A DNA stretch of 7,807 nucleotides, taken from positions 1 through 7,807 of the forward strand of contig VMCW01000120.1 of the NCBI GenBank assembly GCA_008081175.1, given 5' to 3'. The position numbers were made by a program, and so were the translations under genes. The stretch comes from Flavobacteriaceae bacterium. Its GTDB lineage: Bacteria; Bacteroidota; Bacteroidia; Flavobacteriales; Flavobacteriaceae. Below, one piece after another: positions 1 to 6,067 of this stretch. Each line of letters begins with the position of its first letter. Position 1 is the first letter of the stretch. The notes beneath the pieces were generated by a model. It saw only the letters and a list, made by a program, of their open reading frames with translations, was not told the origin of the DNA and searched no databases.

Positions 1-1
1 T

Positions 2-559
2 TTTGATAGTTTGTTGTTGCTTTCTTTGGATACCTTTTTAGGTTCTGATCACCCTTTCTATGAAGGGATTCCAAATTACATAAGAAAAGAATTAGATCGA
101 AAATACATTCCTTCTCAAATTGTTGAAAAGCTAAGCTTTGCACTTATTCCTGCTCCAGAGGAAAGAACTTTTTTAGCTCAAATGATTTATGAAGGAAAAA
201 AACTATACTTACAAGATCTTTTTTTACCTCATGAAAAGGAAGAAGATAAAATGGCATATACAAGTGAGGAACTAGAATGGGCAAAAGAAAATGAACTCTA
301 TGTTTGGCAGTATTTTATCGAAAATCAGGGCTTGTATCAAACAGATCCTGATTGGGTTGAGCGCTTTCTAAAGCCCGCTCCATTTTCAAAGTTTTACCTT
401 CAATTGGATAATGAGTCTCCTGGTAAAATAGGAAGATGGATTGGATGGCAAATCGTAAAAAGCCATAGAGATCAGTATCCAGAAGTTCCTCTTAGGGAGT
501 GGTTAGAACTCCCTGCTCAACAACTTTTTAATCAATCAAAATACAAACCCAACCGCTAA
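2..559 (+). CDS. gldB: Gliding motility lipoprotein GldB, C-terminal part
   Basis: The frame is open from the left edge (first codons read F-D-S), so the start, the expected lipoprotein signal peptide and the lipobox cysteine all lie outside the window. About 185 residues are visible. Family GldB proteins are roughly 320 residues, so a little over half is present. Recognisable stretches are LDTFLGSDHPFY near the beginning, the AQMIYEGK segment about a third of the way in, GKIGRWIGWQIVKS, and the ending LFNQSKYKP, all typical of flavobacterial GldB. GldB is a membrane-anchored lipoprotein required for gliding in Flavobacterium; its biochemical role is not settled. The family resembles DUF2268 putative metallopeptidases, but I cannot judge catalysis from this fragment. 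The TAA stop shares its last A with the ATG of gldC (TAATG), which supports co-translation and the identification of both genes. Confidence 0.87.
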   Translation, partial: FDSLLLLSLDTFLGSDHPFYEGIPNYIRKELDRKYIPSQIVEKLSFALIPAPEERTFLAQMIYEGKKLYLQDLFLPHEKEEDKMAYTSEELEWAKENELYVWQYFIENQGLYQTDPDWVERFLKPAPFSKFYLQLDNESPGKIGRWIGWQIVKSHRDQYPEVPLREWLELPAQQLFNQSKYKPNR

Positions 560-897
560 TGGCTATTCATAAAAAAACTCAGATCACTATTGATGTAAAT
601 TTGGATGAAAACAATATTCCAGAAAAAATGAATTGGACCGCTCCAGATGGAGGGATCGCTAATATGGAAGCTAAAGCGATGTTGCTTTCCTTTTGGGATG
701 CAGAAAAGCAAGAGACCTTGAAGATGGATTTGTGGGTAAAAGATATGCCTGTGGATCAAATGCAGCTTTTTTTTCATCAAACCTTGTTGTCCTTAAGTGA
801 TACTTTTTACAGCGCTACACAGGACGAAAAGATGACTGCAACAATGCGTGACTTTTGTGACTATTTTGCTGAAAAATTGGAATTTAAAAAATCTTAA
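559..897 (+). CDS. gldC: Gliding motility protein GldC
   Basis: This is a small 112-residue protein of the length expected for GldC. Recognisable family segments are the N-terminal TITIDVNLDENNIPEKMNW, then WTAPDGG, KDMPVDQMQLFFHQTLLS in the middle, and DEKMTATMRDFCDYFAEKLE at the end. No signal peptide or membrane segment is visible, so the product is probably cytoplasmic. In Flavobacterium GldC accompanies GldB and enhances gliding rather than being strictly essential; its molecular function is unknown. The start codon is the ATG that overlaps the gldB stop by one base. There is no room for a separate promoter, so it is translated with gldB. Its stop overlaps the 3' end of the oppositely oriented engB by 4 bases. 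Confidence 0.92.
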   Translation: MAIHKKTQITIDVNLDENNIPEKMNWTAPDGGIANMEAKAMLLSFWDAEKQETLKMDLWVKDMPVDQMQLFFHQTLLSLSDTFYSATQDEKMTATMRDFCDYFAEKLEFKKS

Positions 898-1511
898 AAC
901 TTAGAGCTCTCTCTAAAAAGTTGATTGAGTTCATCGATATAAGCTAAAAGAGCATCTCCCCCCGTTCCTTTTAAAGAAGAGGTAACAAAAATAGGGGGAA
1001 GTGATTCCCAAAGAGTAGCTAGCATCTCTTCTTTATACTGCTCAAGATTTCTTGTTGCTGCTTGTGGTTTTAATTTATCAGCTTTTGTAAAGACCAAAGC
1101 AAAAGGTATTTCATTGTTGCCCAACCATTCTATGAATTTGAGGTCTATTTCTTGGGGTTGGTGACGTATATCGATCAATACGAAAGCAGAAATTAATTGT
1201 TTTCTTTCCCTGAAATAATTTGTAATGAAAGATTGAAACACTTTTTTCTTTGCCTTGGAAACACGAGCATAGCCATAGCCGGGTAAGTCTACTAAATGCC
1301 AGTTTTCATTAATCAAAAAATGATTAATTAATTGTGTTTTTCCCGGTCTTGAAGAGGTTTTTGCAAGACTTTTTTGGTTGCAAAGTGAATTGATCAATGA
1401 AGATTTCCCTACATTGGAACGACCTATAAAGGCATACTCAGGTAAGGGTGACTGTGGGCATTTTTTAACCTCTGAATTACTAATTATAAATCGGGCAGTT
1501 TTGATGCGCAT
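894..1511 (-). CDS. engB: Ribosome biogenesis GTP-binding protein EngB/YihA/YsxC
   Basis: This is a 205-residue single-domain TrmE-Era-type GTPase, of normal family length. All G motifs are visible: G1 GRSNVGKSS at residues 30-38, G2 threonine in RPGKTQ at 55-60, G3 DLPGYGYA at 75-82, G4 TKAD at 142-145 and G5 TSS at 177-179. EngB proteins assist late assembly of the large ribosomal subunit and are usually essential. The ATG at 1511-1509 gives the expected short N-terminus (MRIKTARF) before the PEYAFIGRSN segment. It is the second gene of a leftward pair, 5 bases after the hydrolase stop, with no clear Shine-Dalgarno sequence. It probably depends on the hydrolase promoter and perhaps on translational coupling. 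Its 3' end converges on gldC with a 4-base overlap. Confidence 0.97.
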   Translation of the reverse strand: MRIKTARFIISNSEVKKCPQSPLPEYAFIGRSNVGKSSLINSLCNQKSLAKTSSRPGKTQLINHFLINENWHLVDLPGYGYARVSKAKKKVFQSFITNYFRERKQLISAFVLIDIRHQPQEIDLKFIEWLGNNEIPFALVFTKADKLKPQAATRNLEQYKEEMLATLWESLPPIFVTSSLKGTGGDALLAYIDELNQLFRESSKF

Positions 1512-1534
1512 GGTTTCTAGAACTTTCTAGAGAC
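1512..1534 (-). promoter_or_regulatory. Possible stem-loop over the engB ribosome-binding site
   Basis: Two TCTAGA hexamers (1516-1521 and 1526-1531) can pair around a 4-base loop. In the leftward transcript the stem has six perfect pairs, a C/A mismatch, then two more pairs (positions 1513-1514 with 1533-1534). It spans the hydrolase stop codon and ends directly before the engB ATG. I infer that it could hide the engB initiation region until ribosomes finishing the hydrolase open it. The function is unproven and a chance palindrome is possible. Confidence 0.3.
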
Positions 1535-2278
1535 TAGCCACTCTTCTAGAATCGAATTGAATTGTTCCGGATGCTCCATCATGGGTGCATGACCGCATTT
1601 GTCTATCCAATACAAGTCTGCATCCGGGAGTAAGCTTTCAAACTCTTCTGCAACATTGGGAGGAGTAACACTGTCTTGCTTTCCCCAGATAATTGCTGTT
1701 GGGGTATTCATTTTTGGCAATTCTTTGGCCATATTATGTCTGATTGCACTTTTTGCTAAAGCTAACGTACGAACTAACTTATTGCGATCGTTTACAGATT
1801 CAAACACTTCATCTATAATTTCTTTAGTAGCGACTTTAGGATTGTAAAATACAGCTTCACTCTTTGCTTTGATATAATCGTAGTCCCCTCTTTTGGGATA
1901 ACCATCACCCATATTGTTTTCATAAAGCCCAGAACTGCCTGTTAGGATGAGCCCTTTTACCAGTTCTGAGTGGTTTTTAGTAAATAGTAAACCAACATGA
2001 CCGCCTAATGAATTACCTAACAGAATAACATCATTCAGCCCCATATGATTGATGAATTTAAATAAAAACTCTGAGAGAGATTTTACAGAAGTGTTCAACA
2101 CAGGTAGCGTATAAACAGGGAGTTCCGGAATGATAATCCGATACCCTTTAGAAGGAAAATAATCCATTACGCCTTTAAAGTTACTCAAACCACCCATCAA
2201 CCCGTGCAGGATAATAATCGGTTGCCCTTCGCCAGACTCAACATAGCGAAATTCTTCTTCTTGAATGATGTTATTCAT
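1517..2278 (-). CDS. Alpha/beta-fold hydrolase, substrate unknown
   Basis: This 253-residue protein has a complete alpha/beta-hydrolase layout. An oxyanion-loop HG motif lies at residues 25-26 (LHGLMGG). The nucleophile elbow is G-N-S-L-G at 88-92 with Ser90. The likely acid is Asp202 in WGKQDSVTPP, and the catalytic His is 230 in CGHAPMMEHPEQF. No signal peptide is seen, so it is probably cytoplasmic. The fold covers esterases, C-C hydrolases, lipases and others, and nothing here fixes the substrate. The ATG at 2278-2276 is preceded at a suitable distance by AGGA, and a TATATTTG promoter-like box lies about 26 bases upstream. It is the first gene of a unit with engB, and the three TCTAGA sites at its 3' end encode part of its last residues. 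I am confident of the fold and catalytic triad but not of any named function. Confidence 0.93.
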   Translation of the reverse strand: MNNIIQEEEFRYVESGEGQPIIILHGLMGGLSNFKGVMDYFPSKGYRIIIPELPVYTLPVLNTSVKSLSEFLFKFINHMGLNDVILLGNSLGGHVGLLFTKNHSELVKGLILTGSSGLYENNMGDGYPKRGDYDYIKAKSEAVFYNPKVATKEIIDEVFESVNDRNKLVRTLALAKSAIRHNMAKELPKMNTPTAIIWGKQDSVTPPNVAEEFESLLPDADLYWIDKCGHAPMMEHPEQFNSILEEWLVSRKF

Positions 2279-2304
2279 TATTTCCTAAGAAAGAAATTAA
2301 TTTT

Positions 2305-2312
2305 CAAATATA
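2305..2312 (-). promoter_or_regulatory. Putative -7 box for the hydrolase-engB unit
   Basis: Read on the minus strand this is TATATTTG, an exact match to the Bacteroidota -7 consensus TAnnTTTG. It ends 26 bases before the hydrolase ATG, giving a short leader with AGGA in front of the start. I find no good TTG/TTTG -33 element at the usual distance, so only half of the promoter is supported. The octamer is identical to the one in front of mraZ on the other strand. Confidence 0.5.
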
Positions 2313-2395
2313 GACAATTACAAATTAGCCTTTGTTTTTATTTCTAAGGCAGTTTGAGGTAAAAAAAAGTAAGGGTGGGAAAACTTATTAACAAT

Positions 2396-2420
2396 GTGGT
2401 AAAAAGTGGTAAAAAGTGGT
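2396..2420 (+). promoter_or_regulatory. Putative MraZ-box array (three GTGGT repeats, 10-bp period)
   Basis: GTGGT occurs at 2396-2400, 2406-2410 and 2416-2420. The last two copies are perfect tandem 10-mers AAAAAGTGGT; the first decamer (ACAATGTGGT) is diverged outside the core. Known MraZ proteins bind direct repeats with a TGGG- or GTGG-type core spaced by one helical turn in front of their own gene, as shown in E. coli and Mollicutes. The core, period, copy number and position fit. The array ends 10 bases before the TATATTTG box and covers the place where a -33 element would be, which suggests MraZ controls RNA polymerase access. The binding itself is inferred. Confidence 0.72.
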
Positions 2421-2430
2421 AAATATCATT

Positions 2431-2438
2431 TATATTTG
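2431..2438 (+). promoter_or_regulatory. Putative -7 promoter box of the mraZ/dcw operon
   Basis: TATATTTG matches the Bacteroidota -7 consensus TAnnTTTG exactly and ends 20 bases before the GTG start of mraZ. Transcription would therefore start around 2443-2446 and leave a leader of roughly 13-16 bases. No TTTG -33 element is present about 19 bases upstream; that region is filled by the GTGGT repeats. Confidence 0.6.
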
Positions 2439-2458
2439 ATACAAATCTGAAGCGAGCA

Positions 2459-2926
2459 GTGCAACATCTTATTGGGACATACGAATGTAAAGCAGATGCC
2501 AAAGGGCGTATAATGATGCCAGTTGCTATAAAAAAGCAATTAGCAGGGATGCTTACTGAAGGTTTTGTACTGAAGCGTGCCGTATTTAATCCTTGTTTGG
2601 AATTGTATCCCATGAAGGAGTGGACTCAATTGATGGAGAAAGTCAATGGGTTGAATAGGTTTAATAAAAAGAATAATGATTTCATCCGTCGATTTACAGC
2701 AGGGGTAAAAACAATAGAAATGGATGTTTCTGGTCGTCTTTTGATTCCAAAAGATTTGATAAAACACGCCAAAATAGAAAAAGACATAGTAGTTTCTTCT
2801 GCTGTTAATATTTTTGAGATCTGGGATAAGTCGCTTTATGAAAAAGCGATTGATGCTGCCGCGATAGACTTTGGAGCCCTCGCAGAAGAAGTAATGGGAG
2901 ACAAAAATGAAGACTCAGTATCATAA
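2459..2926 (+). CDS. mraZ: Transcriptional regulator and division/cell-wall cluster protein MraZ
   Basis: This is a 155-residue protein with the two SpoVT-AbrB-type half-domains of MraZ. Each carries the signature D-x-x-G-R loop: DAKGR at residues 13-17 followed by the strand IMMP, and DVSGR at 89-93 followed by LLIP. The N-terminus LIGTYECKADAKGR is typical of the family in Bacteroidota. The start is GTG: no ATG lies in frame between it and the upstream stop at 2420-2422, and it places the family N-terminus correctly behind the promoter box. MraZ is the usual first gene of the dcw cluster, a ring-forming DNA-binding protein that regulates its own operon. The repeats at 2396-2420 are the likely operator. 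Its last 20 bases overlap rsmH in another frame, which ties the two together translationally. Confidence 0.95.
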   Translation: MQHLIGTYECKADAKGRIMMPVAIKKQLAGMLTEGFVLKRAVFNPCLELYPMKEWTQLMEKVNGLNRFNKKNNDFIRRFTAGVKTIEMDVSGRLLIPKDLIKHAKIEKDIVVSSAVNIFEIWDKSLYEKAIDAAAIDFGALAEEVMGDKNEDSVS

Positions 2927-3809
2927 TCCAGTTTTGCTCAGCGAAGCACTTCAGGGGCTCAATATACGTCCTGAAGGGATTTATGTCGATGTTACTTTTG
3001 GGGGAGGGGGGCACTCCAGAGGAATTTTAGAACAACTCGGACCCAAGGGTCGATTACTAGGTTTTGATCAGGATACAGATGCCCTTGAAAATGTTCCTTT
3101 GGACGATCGTTTTGATTTTGTAGCTGCAAATTTTAGCCATCTCTCTCAATATTTGAAATATCATAAGGTAGAAGCGGTCGATGGAATATTGGCAGATTTT
3201 GGAGTCTCTTCACATCAATTTGACGAAGGAGCTCGTGGATTTTCAATCCGCAAAGAAGGCAGGCTTGACATGCGAATGAATCAAAACCAGGAGTTGGATG
3301 CTTTCACGGTGATCAATACTTATGAAGCAGAACAATTGGCAGATTTATTTTTCCATTTTGGGGAGTTGAGAAATGCGAGAAAAATTGCTTCAATTATTTG
3401 TATGTCTAGAGAAGAAGGTCCAATAACAACGACTTCTGATTTGATTGACGTTGTAAAATCACTCACACCCAAACGATTTGAAAATAAATTTTTAGCAAAA
3501 ATTTTTCAGGCTATACGCATAGAGGTAAATAACGAACTAATGGTTCTGCAGTCTTTTTTAAAGCAAGCTGTTCAAGTGTTAAATCCAGGGGGTCGATTGG
3601 TGTGTATTTCCTATCATTCACTGGAAGATCGTTTTGTAAAACGTTTCATTCAGAGCGGCAATTTTGAGGGAAAAGAAGAAAAAGATTTTTATGGAAATTC
3701 TTTAAGCAAATTAAGAAAAATAGGCAAGCTGATTGTTCCAAGTCAGGAAGAGCTTAAAGACAATCCAAGAGCGCGTAGTGCCAAATTAAGAATAGCAGAA
3801 AAAAGATGA
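2907..3809 (+). CDS. rsmH: 16S rRNA (cytosine(1402)-N4)-methyltransferase RsmH/MraW
   Basis: This 300-residue protein is the normal length for RsmH, which uses S-adenosylmethionine to N4-methylate C1402 in the decoding centre of 16S rRNA. Visible signatures are HNPVLLSE at residues 6-13, the SAM-binding loop DVTFGGGGHS at 28-37, GFDQD at 52-56, DGILADFGVSSHQ at 92-104, FQAIRIEVNNEL at 200-211, SYHSLEDR at 235-242, and the C-terminal NPRARSAKLR at 286-295. It is complete, with no broken motif. The ATG at 2907 lies inside mraZ, 6 bases after a GGGAG sequence that can act as Shine-Dalgarno, one of the better ribosome-binding sites in this operon. The stop overlaps the ftsL-like start in an ATGA arrangement. 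Confidence 0.97.
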   Translation: MKTQYHNPVLLSEALQGLNIRPEGIYVDVTFGGGGHSRGILEQLGPKGRLLGFDQDTDALENVPLDDRFDFVAANFSHLSQYLKYHKVEAVDGILADFGVSSHQFDEGARGFSIRKEGRLDMRMNQNQELDAFTVINTYEAEQLADLFFHFGELRNARKIASIICMSREEGPITTTSDLIDVVKSLTPKRFENKFLAKIFQAIRIEVNNELMVLQSFLKQAVQVLNPGGRLVCISYHSLEDRFVKRFIQSGNFEGKEEKDFYGNSLSKLRKIGKLIVPSQEELKDNPRARSAKLRIAEKR

Positions 3810-4117
3810 AACGTTTGATTTCCATTTTGAATATCGAATTTCTTATTAAAGAAAATGCCTTTAAAAACTGGAGAATGATTCTTTTTTTATCCACACTTGC
3901 AGTCATTATGATTTCTAGTGGCCACAGTGCGGACAATAAAATCTTTAAAATCGCTGCCCTCAATACGGAGTTAAAAGCAGTTAAGAGTGATTTTATCGAA
4001 ACAAAAAAACAGCTCATGATTCTTGAAAAGGAATCAACTGTAACTAGTGTTTTATCAGAAAAAGGTATTGGGCCTGCAACTCAGCCTCCCATTAAAATAA
4101 ACATAACTGATGAATAA
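3806..4117 (+). CDS. ftsL: FtsL-like divisome protein (Bacteroidota type)
   Basis: This is a 103-residue small protein with the FtsL architecture: a cytoplasmic N-terminus of about 23 residues, one transmembrane helix at about 24-39 (MILFLSTLAVIMISSG), then a charged, heptad-compatible helix at about 43-76 and a short tail ending in NITDE. That is type II (N-in) topology with a periplasmic coiled coil. FtsL normally pairs with DivIC/FtsB and activates FtsW-FtsI at the septum. Sequence identity to proteobacterial FtsL is not evident; the call rests on topology, size and the conserved slot between rsmH and ftsI. It overlaps rsmH by 4 bases (ATGA) and ftsI by 8 bases, so expression is tightly coupled to both. 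Flavobacterial homologues are usually annotated as FtsL-like putative cell division protein. Confidence 0.85.
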   Translation: MKRLISILNIEFLIKENAFKNWRMILFLSTLAVIMISSGHSADNKIFKIAALNTELKAVKSDFIETKKQLMILEKESTVTSVLSEKGIGPATQPPIKINITDE

Positions 4118-6065
4118 TAATTTAGGCACATCCAAAAGACTCATGAAGCGGTTTTATCTGTTAGCGGCTTTTCTTTTTCTATTTGCATTGGTCTTGGTTG
4201 GTAAGCTCATATATATTCAATTTTATGAAAATGACAAGGATCTAGGGATTGAGCCGGAAACACTTGTCAAAAATGCGGTTTTGGAGCCCAGTAGAGGGGA
4301 TATATATGCTGCTGACGGCAATATATTGGCAACTTCCATTTCTCGTTATGAGCTACATTGGGATGCCATTACTCCCTCGGCATATTTATTTGAAACACAC
4401 AAAAAAGACCTTGCAGACTCTTTAGCTCAGATTTATTCCAGGCCTTCAAGTCAAATTCTACAGGAATTAGAAAAAGCACGAAAACAAAAGAACAGGTATT
4501 GGTTGGTTGCAAAAGACTTATCCTTTTCAGAGTACATGCGGTTTAAAAACTTTCCCATTTTTAATCAAAATGTATACCGAGGGGGGCTAATTGTAGAGCA
4601 AGAAATCAAAAGAGAGCATCCGCTTGGAAAAATTGCGGAGCGAACCATAGGTTATGAGCTGCAAGATAAAAACGGAGCTTATTTTAGAGTGGGTCTTGAA
4701 GGGGCCTTCTCAGAGTACTTGCGAGGGGATTATGGATTAAGATTAAAGCAAAAAATAGCAAACGGACAATGGAAACCCATTAGTGATTCTAATGAAAAAG
4801 AACCAACAGAGGGATTTGATCTACATACCACAATAGATGTAAATATCCAAGATATAGCTCACAATGCACTTTTGGCTCAACTTGAAAAATTTGAAGCAGA
4901 GCACGGAACAGTCGTAGTGATGGAAGTAGCTACGGGAGCGATAAAAGCCATTGCAAATTTAGGTAGGACAGAAGAGGGCAAGTATTATGAAAAATTAAAT
5001 TATGCCGTAGGAGAAACACATGAGCCTGGCTCCACTTTCAAATTGATGGGAATGATAGCTGCTTTGGAAGACAAGTACATCGATGAAAACTCACTTATAG
5101 AAACAGGAAATGGAGAGCTTTATTTTTATGGAAAATATAAGGTAAAAGATTCTAAAAGAGGAGGATATGGTACTTTGACTGCCGCCAAGGCCTTTGAGGT
5201 GTCTTCCAATGTAGGACTGGTAAAAATTGTATATGACAACTATAAAGACAACCCTAAACAGTTCGTGGACAGGTTGTACAACATGGGATTAAACAAGCCC
5301 TTAGGACTTTCTATTCGAGGTGAAGGAACTCCTAAAATTCCCTATCCCACCGATCCTGATTGGGATGGTTTGGACTTGCCCTGGATGGCTTATGGTTATG
5401 GTGTGAGCTTAACTCCACTTCAAACCTTAGCGTTTTATAATGCTATTGCAAACGAAGGTGAATTAATAAAGCCTCGATTGTTAAGTCAAATTAGCAATTT
5501 GGGGAATACTCCGACAAAAATATTCTCAAAACAGGTTTTGAACCCCTCTATCTGTTCTCGAGAAACCTTAGAAAAGGTTCAGCAGATGATGTTCAATGTA
5601 GTAGATAAAAATTGGGGTACAGCACACAGTATTAAGGATCCTTTACTTACAATGGCAGGGAAAACAGGAACCTGTCAGGTTGATTACACCTCAGGGAATG
5701 TGCAATATATCTCCAGTTTTGTGGGCTACTTCCCGGTTGAGAAACCTAAGTATTCTTGTATTGTGGTTATTCATAAGCCCAATAAATCAAAAGGATATTA
5801 TGGAGCTACTGTGGCAGCACCTGTTTTCAAAAAAATTGCCAAAAAGATATTTAACAACATCCCCTTTGAGATCACACTGAACCCTAAGGTTTTGAGTTCC
5901 TTAGATCAGAGAAAGGATCCCGATGACGATCAAAATATTCAATGGAAAAAAGCAATAAAGACAACTAACTTTAGTAAAACACAACCTGATGAAATAGTTG
6001 GATATAAAGGGGTTGTCACCTTAGGATCATCAGAGAAAAAATCTCAAAAAACAGAATTGGAATAA
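4110..6065 (+). CDS. ftsI: Penicillin-binding protein, septal transpeptidase FtsI/PBP3
   Basis: This is a 651-residue class B PBP. A single N-terminal anchor lies at about residues 14-37. The pedestal/dimerisation domain begins with EPSRGDIYAADG at 59-70 and LATS. The transpeptidase domain carries the three active-site motifs: S-T-F-K at 308-311 (nucleophile Ser308 in EPGSTFK), S-S-N at 365-367 and K-T-G-T at 518-521. AYGYGVSLTPLQTLAFYNAIANEG at 427-450 is also typical. The enzyme crosslinks septal peptidoglycan and is the beta-lactam target of the divisome. Many Bacteroidota FtsI proteins end in a PASTA domain. Here only about 70 residues follow the catalytic domain, rich in charged residues and without a clear PASTA pattern. 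The start lies 8 bases inside the ftsL-like gene, and the stop is 2 bases before murE. Confidence 0.96.
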   Translation: MNNNLGTSKRLMKRFYLLAAFLFLFALVLVGKLIYIQFYENDKDLGIEPETLVKNAVLEPSRGDIYAADGNILATSISRYELHWDAITPSAYLFETHKKDLADSLAQIYSRPSSQILQELEKARKQKNRYWLVAKDLSFSEYMRFKNFPIFNQNVYRGGLIVEQEIKREHPLGKIAERTIGYELQDKNGAYFRVGLEGAFSEYLRGDYGLRLKQKIANGQWKPISDSNEKEPTEGFDLHTTIDVNIQDIAHNALLAQLEKFEAEHGTVVVMEVATGAIKAIANLGRTEEGKYYEKLNYAVGETHEPGSTFKLMGMIAALEDKYIDENSLIETGNGELYFYGKYKVKDSKRGGYGTLTAAKAFEVSSNVGLVKIVYDNYKDNPKQFVDRLYNMGLNKPLGLSIRGEGTPKIPYPTDPDWDGLDLPWMAYGYGVSLTPLQTLAFYNAIANEGELIKPRLLSQISNLGNTPTKIFSKQVLNPSICSRETLEKVQQMMFNVVDKNWGTAHSIKDPLLTMAGKTGTCQVDYTSGNVQYISSFVGYFPVEKPKYSCIVVIHKPNKSKGYYGATVAAPVFKKIAKKIFNNIPFEITLNPKVLSSLDQRKDPDDDQNIQWKKAIKTTNFSKTQPDEIVGYKGVVTLGSSEKKSQKTELE

Positions 6066-6067
6066 AA

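Noticed and set aside
1599..1847. 82-codon open frame on the plus strand inside the hydrolase
   Set aside because: It is antisense to a gene with a complete catalytic triad; no independent start signal or recognisable domain.
2328..2350. GCCTT ... AAGGC inverted repeat in the divergent region
   Set aside because: Five base pairs with a 13-base AT-rich spacer is too weak for a terminator or a convincing operator.
2344..2613. 89-codon minus-strand frame spanning the mraZ promoter and mraZ start
   Set aside because: It would cross the GTGGT array and the mraZ coding start, with no recognisable protein pattern; best explained as chance.
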